DNA of 64,000 bases from Juglans regia. Its lineage: Eukaryota; Streptophyta; Magnoliopsida; Fagales; Juglandaceae. Under the pieces are notes generated by a model, which did no database searches, had not been told where the DNA came from, and saw nothing but the letters and a program-made list of their open reading frames with translations. This document shows positions 59,601-64,000 of the stretch, in pieces. Position 1 is the stretch's first letter; the number at the start of each line of letters is the position of its first letter. The stretch spans positions 32,191,370 through 32,255,369 of the forward strand of contig NC_049904.1 of assembly GCF_001411555.2 (NCBI RefSeq), in the 5' to 3' direction. Made by a program: the position numbers and the translations under genes.

Positions 59601-62600
59601 GGATGCCTGCACAACTTCAATCAAGGCCTCACCAAGTGCTAGGGGTCCTAGTTTTATTGAAGGGATCTCCAAATCATCACTTGTAAAGCAAGCATCTGAT
59701 CTTAAAGGTTCTTCTGTAAAGGTTTGTATACAGCCGATATCTGTGTTTGCTCGCATACAGTTTAGACAATAAATAGTATGTGTCATTGCCTACTAACAGA
59801 TCATACATCGTCATCTATACGAAGATAATTTAATATCTGCGCATACAATTGTGATAATTCACTTGTGTCCCCATTCCTCAAGAACTATTTTATTATTATT
59901 ATTTTTTTGTATTGACCTGCATCTAACATAGTAGTATACCATTGCAGGTCCTAAATTGTCACGATTCTGTCATTTACATCTTAGCACCTTTGAGATATGC
60001 CACTGTTTACGGTTGCTCTGATACTACTATAGTTATTGGAGCAGTTGGGAAGGTAGTAACCAAGATTTTAGTACTTACTGTTTTATTACTTGATGTTTAG
60101 GGATGATCCAATTGATTGATTTTTTAAAAATTTCTCGTCCAATCTGAATGTTTGAAGTCTAGTGCTTGCTAGCACATTTTGGGTTCATGTCTTCTATTTA
60201 GTTTTCTGTTTGCATGAGTTCATTCACTTTGGCACTTTTTAATCTAGTGATTACCTCTGAAAAATGTCCATGGTATCATTGGATCACACTTTGGCACTTT
60301 AGTAGTTGCGAAGGAAGAAGGTTGTGTGTCACTATGTGAGTTCTTGTAATTAGCTGGAATTGGATACACTGAATCGTTTGATGGTTGTAAATTCCATGTA
60401 TCTGGCTTTTTATCACTTTCAGGTGTCTGAACTTCCAGCTAAGAAAAATGTGATAAGGTAGGTTGGCTGTTCTTTAGCTTTCGCTACTGAGGTGGTCATA
60501 TTATGAAGAGAATTTTAACAAACATCGGCACTGAAATCATCGACGTATTCTCAACATTAAAGTGACTCAACGAAGTCAGATGAATGTTTTTTTATCAGTT
60601 ATGAAGTCAGATGCTATTTACATATCTAAGAAGTGAATTATCCATTATGCGATCATTTATCTTTAGTTGTTTGAGATTGGAAAGCTTTGTTTGCTGTTTT
60701 GTCAACCGTTATCCGTTATTTATCAATTGTTTTATTATGTTGTCAAACAGATTAAAATTTTTCTTTCACTGCAGTTAGTATACTTGGTTGAAGCAGCATT
60801 GCTTCCTCTGAGAAATGATATATGTTTTCATTTTTGTACGTGTAGCATTTTTACTGTATAAACATTTCAAAAACAATTACTGAGTGGATATTGTTTGGTT
60901 AAGTGATTACTGAGCCCCCATTTTGCCACCACGTTAACGCAGCTTGCATATCATGCATGCTTATGTCAAATGAGCACTTGGAAATCAAAAGACGGGTTGC
61001 TAACTTGATTCATTGCTATTCTTATCAATTATGAATGGTGAACATCTGAATGGAAACTGACTTGAATGCATTTTAAATGATGTGGGCTTTTACAGGCTGT
61101 AAGGATTGAGCATTGTGAACGAGTTCATGTGATTACAGCAGCAAAACGAATCTGCATAGCAAACTGCAGAGAATGTGTGTTCTTTCTGGGGGTAAACCAG
61201 CAACCGCTTATTGTTGGTGATAACCATAAGCTTCAGGTGGGTGTCTCAAACTATTTACTTCAATCCCCCTATGCAGTTACCAGTCAGCACTGCTTGGCTT
61301 ATAATGTAGTGTTGACATTATAATATGAAATTGGCAAAGGTTCCCCGAGTGTGGTTGTGCATTTAGTCATGATTCTTGGATTTGAATAATTGAATTTATA
61401 ATTAACTCACTGTAATTTTGTGTTTCTGATAATAGACAATCTTGGCGTTGTCCTCTGTTCTCAAAGGATTGTGGTTATACGTTTGAATGTATGGAGCTCT
61501 CTGAGATCTTTAGTTGATCAGATTTACTGTCTGATGTTTTTATTTTATCTTTCTGGTTATGTGCTCAACAAGGGACCTTAGTATTCGCTGGATATTTTTT
61601 CTTCGTTAAATTGTCATTTTTATGACGACTTGGACAACTAGGTTGTCTGGAAAGCTTCAGTGTCAATTTTGTTTTAAATGAAATAGTCACTGTTCAAAAA
61701 ATGAACTTGGCTTGGCACAAGTTCCCTTCATTCTTGACTCCTAGGGGTTGGCTTGAGTGGTAAAGGCCTTGGGCTTGGGGGTGTATGCTCCACCCCAGGT
61801 CTAAGGTTCAAATTCCCTTGGGTGCAAACAATCTTTAGGGGCCATTGGACTGGGAGATTTTTCCCTTGAATTACCCGAGGTTTACTTGCGAGAAACTCCT
61901 TGCCGAGGACCTGTGCACCCCCTGGATTAGCCAGGATGCTGTTCCCGGACACCCGGTGCCAATCAAAAAAAAAAAACAAGTTTCCTTCATTCTAAGAAGC
62001 TTTTTGTTAAGCAGTATTATAATGTGTTTTTGTATGTAAGTTATACTAATATTTAACAGTATCGTATATAATTTTCATTACCCTAATGTTTTAGGTGGCA
62101 CCATACAATACATTTTACTCTCACTTGGAAGAGCACATGAATGAAGTTGGCGTCAAGGCTACAATTAATAGATGGGATGAGCCCCTGGCACTAGGAATGG
62201 TTGATCCACATGATTCATTATCTCATCCCGCAGGTGTCTCTGATGTGCAGGCTGAATCAGCTACACGCTTGGACCCTGACCAGTTCACGAACTTTTTGGT
62301 ATGTTTTATACTTTGCTTGTGCTAACTTGGGTGGGAAGTTTTTCAGTGCTTCATTTGTTGGTTATTGAGCAATTAAATAGTCTATGAAACCCAGTACATA
62401 GATTTCTGGACAGTATCTCTGTTTTAGTTTATTTTTATGTTCTTTTCTTGTGGGGTGTGTGCGCACGAGCCCATATTGACTTGGGCTTTTTTTTTTTTTT
62501 TTCTTTTTCTTGGGGGCTGGGGTTTTTTTTAGAGTTTTTTTTCCTCTTCTTGAACTTATTTATGGTGTGTATGCCTCTTTTATTCGTTGACACACTAGAT

Positions 62601-63991
62601 TCCAGACTGGTTTGGATGTGAATCCTCTGGGTCTACGAAAGACAACCCATTCCCACTACCAGATGTTTATTTGATGGCTCAGCAGAGAAATGTATGTCCA
62701 CTGAACCATGCTGATTAATTGAGATGTGACATTTTTATTATATAACCGGGGTTTGTTATGTATTGAAGGGTTTTGTAATCCTAATTGATGTTTTTCCAGC
62801 AAAAAAACTTGGGGGAGATCAAACAATTATTGAGGGAAGCACCCCTTGAAGAAAATCGGAAACGAGAGTTATCATCTGCACTTCATGTATATTTCAGAGA
62901 CTGGTTATATGGTAATGATTTTCTCTTTCAGCTGTCTGTTTTATTGATACATGGTCTAAAAGCTGCTTGAAAATTATATGCATTTGGATTCTGGACCAGC
63001 CCATAAACCCATATTCATATAAATAACTCATTTTTATATAAGATAAGATTTTATTAAGATTTTTTTTATTGGCAAACATAAATTTTATTGGTGAGAAAGA
63101 AACATTTAGCCATGGAAAAAAAAATCATTAATAACTGGAGAAAATGTAAGCCGCCGAGTACACAGAAAGTATTCAAGAGATCCACCAAACTAGCTAAAGA
63201 GAAAAGGTGCTTGCAAGAGATCCACCCCAGTACAGAATTCTATTAGGAGCAATGCTAGATACAGTCCCCATTTGGGGACTGCAATGCAAGCCTAGGCAAT
63301 TTTATCTTTAATTTTTTTTAAAATTACAAAACTATCCCTCCTGAAATTATGCTTTTTCTCATTTAATAAGGGGTCTGTACATGCAGTCCCCAAGTGGGGA
63401 CTGCATATAGAATTTCTCTTCTATTAGTCATCTTTTATTTCATTGGTAATGTAACTGTTAAATTTTTGTTGAGGTAGCTTTCACACTCTAGTGCTGGTTG
63501 TCTGATGTGCCTTTAGTTCTGAAAGGATTTTTTTGATAAGATAGTGCTAAAATATTCTCGAGGGTTTCTTTCTTCTTATCATCCACATTATTCATTAGGA
63601 CTAGTAGGCTGTTGTCTGAATTTTATCAACTGTGATGTTATGTTGTTTATCCCTAAAAGAGTTCGGTCAATGTCTCTGGAGTTCCAAGACACCCCATCTT
63701 CTACCATTAGGCAAGGAGTCATAATTGGAAATAGTATTCCAGTCCCGGCTAATTGCTTATAAGACTCTCATTCACAAACCAAAGTTTAATAAAAAAGAGA
63801 AAAGTGGTTCTCATGAATAAAATTCCCAACTTCTCTTTTGCTTCAGGGGATCATTGAGAAAAAAACAAAAAAAAAATGGCTTGCCTTATCTAGAGAAGCG
63901 TGGAGTTGTGTAGTTACTCTGTATGTAAGGCAATTATTGAATTATGTTTAACACATTACTTGCAGCATCATGGGAAATTTTGGTCCGATGA
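50636..63991 (+). CDS. TBCCD1: TBCC domain-containing protein 1-like (9 exons, right end uncertain)
   Basis: Coding exons are 50636-51136, 52708-52848, 59341-59721, 59948-60052, 61096-61236, 62095-62298, 62599-62691, 62800-62911 and a last piece from 63966. All borders are GT/AG and stay in frame. Joined length is about 567 residues, close to the ~573 of Arabidopsis At3g57890. The N-terminal region includes [40 protein letters not shown] and [16 protein letters not shown]. The C-CAP/cofactor-C-like domain spans about 325-435 ([60 protein letters not shown]). Family role: related to tubulin cofactor C; the animal TBCCD1 acts at the centrosome/Golgi, and the plant role is little known. The final exon gives a stop at 63989-63991 with ending ASWEILVR, unlike the ASGN-type end I expected, so the C-terminus needs caution. 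Intron 2 (6.5 kb) contains a LINE. Confidence 0.9.
51830..52185. mobile_element. AT-rich MITE-like element in TBCCD1 intron 1
   Basis: The left part has 'gagaagtgagatgatctcatctcat' and the right part 'ttcacaactatttacaaaattctt...ctcattacccaaacatttcc'. The interior 'aaaataatattaaaaaataatattataacaatatta' resembles the MITE family A core. The boundaries are approximate and no target duplication was resolved. Confidence 0.45.
52191..52234. repeat. Perfect 22-bp tandem duplication
   Basis: The 22-mer beginning GTCCATGTGATGTACTGTTC is present twice head to tail with no mismatch, between two MITE-like blocks in TBCCD1 intron 1. Confidence 0.95.
52300..52470. mobile_element. Short MITE-like block (family A related)
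   Basis: 'ggcctcgttttgttttgggatttg' on the left, 'gagatgagatggtttgattttgtg' on the right, with 'tttattatattttgtgtgggagtttgaaaaagttgtaatgatta' between. This is the usual order in family A, but internally deleted. Confidence 0.45.
53385..53480 (+). mobile_element. tRNA-derived SINE fragment (B-box region)
   Basis: 'gaaggtccgtagttcgatcctgc' contains a B-box-like AGTTCGATCC in the context expected for tRNA-derived SINEs. No A box is recognisable upstream, so it is truncated or decayed. Lies just 5' of the LINE in intron 2. Confidence 0.4.
53540..59090 (+). pseudogene. Decayed full-length-like L1-type LINE inside TBCCD1 intron 2
   Basis: Same strand as the host gene. ORF1-like remnants lie at about 53,665-55,235 ([20 protein letters not shown] and the following acidic region). 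ORF2 begins at 55,391 with the endonuclease ([38 protein letters not shown] near 56,040). It continues with reverse transcriptase ([47 protein letters not shown]) and the zinc-binding C-terminal zf-RVT region ([45 protein letters not shown]). A poly-A tail ends it at 59,082-59,090. At least eight stops or frameshifts and loss of the catalytic Asp-Asp motif make it inactive. The 5' limit is approximate; I found no clear target duplication. Confidence 0.85.
56489..56534 (+). mobile_element. 46-bp retroposed insertion with poly-A tail nested in the LINE
   Basis: Flanked by AATTCTCATAGGAGA (56474-56488) and AATTCTCATAAGAGA (56535-56549), a 15-bp target duplication with one mismatch. The insert ends 'cttataaaaaaaaaa', like the tail of plant LINEs. 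Without it, the surrounding LINE ORF2 codons (FFHRVANSH before, [11 protein letters not shown] after) are in one frame. It is most likely an extremely 5'-truncated LINE copy. Confidence 0.8.
59091..59340. other. Remaining 3' part of TBCCD1 intron 2
   Basis: Ordinary T-rich intron sequence ending in the acceptor 'attgttttag' at 59,340. No element is seen. Confidence 0.6.
61735..61975 (+). mobile_element. tRNA-derived SINE with 18-bp target duplication, in TBCCD1 intron 5
   Basis: ACAAGTTCCCTTCATTCT (61717-61734) and ACAAGTTTCCTTCATTCT (61976-61993) flank the element, one mismatch in 18. A pol III A box (TGGCTTGAGTGG, about 61,748) and B box (GGTTCAAATTCC, about 61,805) are correctly spaced, and an A-tail of about 12 ends it. 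The body is about 240 bp. It lies on the sense strand of the gene. Confidence 0.92.
63247..63418. mobile_element. 172-bp Mutator-type MITE with 9-bp target duplication, in TBCCD1 intron 8
   Basis: TTCTATTAG flanks both ends (63238-63246 and 63419-63427). The 23-bp terminal inverted repeats start GAGCAATGCTAGATACAG and GAGAAATTCTATATGCAG and share the inner GTCCCC (19 of 23 match). Immediately inside, each end has a small GGGGAC/GTCCCC hairpin ('cagtccccaagtggggactg' on the right). The core is AT-rich and non-coding. A 9-bp duplication indicates the Mutator superfamily. Confidence 0.9.
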
Positions 63992-64000
63992 AATTTCTGT

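Noticed and set aside
61735..61975. A functional tRNA gene from the A and B boxes
   Set aside because: No cloverleaf closes around the boxes; the poly-A tail and target duplication show it is a SINE.

Overview
The window is plant nuclear DNA from a woody-type eudicot. It is AT-rich, with intron-split genes, long poly-A/T and AT microsatellites, and many MITEs, SINEs, LINEs and Ty1-copia remnants. The repeat types would fit Fagales (for example Juglandaceae), but I cannot prove the family from sequence alone. Five real protein-coding genes are supported.

Region 1 (about 0.9-25.3 kb) holds three genes: a polygalacturonase-inhibiting protein gene (PGIP, minus strand, 894-1874); an intronless FTIP1-type MCTP gene (plus, 13357-15747); and an 11-exon TGA10-type bZIP gene (minus, 19505-25321), whose exons I reassembled into a 471-residue protein. 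From memory, this order matches Arabidopsis At5g06870/At5g06860 (PGIP2/1), At5g06850 (FTIP1) and At5g06839 (TGA10). The spacers carry a tandem-repeat-rich composite element (3.5-6.1 kb), a possible Mutator-like element with long imperfect inverted ends (7.0-10.9 kb), several MITEs and a fragment of a ribosomal protein eL6 gene.

Region 2 (about 25.4-44.5 kb) is gene-poor. It contains microsatellites, duplicated CT-rich blocks, a LINE 3' fragment with an RNase H domain, and a decayed Ty1-copia element. The copia reverse transcriptase region is split by a 676-bp hAT-like non-autonomous element with an exact 8-bp target duplication.

Region 3 (44.5-64 kb) holds an MCTP3/MCTP4-type gene (minus, CDS 44543-46873, with a 5'-UTR intron) and, divergently transcribed, a TBCC-domain gene (TBCCD1-like, plus, from 50636 to the right edge). 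This pair matches Arabidopsis At3g57880/At3g57890. Intron 2 of the TBCC gene has been expanded to 6.5 kb by a decayed L1-type LINE on the same strand. Other introns hold a SINE with an 18-bp target duplication and a Mutator-type MITE with a 9-bp target duplication.

The two MCTP proteins probably act at the ER, plasmodesmata or plasma membrane. FTIP1-type proteins carry FT out of phloem companion cells. TGA10 is a nuclear factor, PGIP is a cell-wall defence protein, and TBCCD1 belongs to the tubulin-cofactor-C family. They do not form one pathway; their proximity is explained by conserved gene order. I found no convincing novel multi-gene system. The most interesting signals are the join of two conserved blocks, each with an MCTP gene, and the nested, precisely dated-looking transposon insertions.
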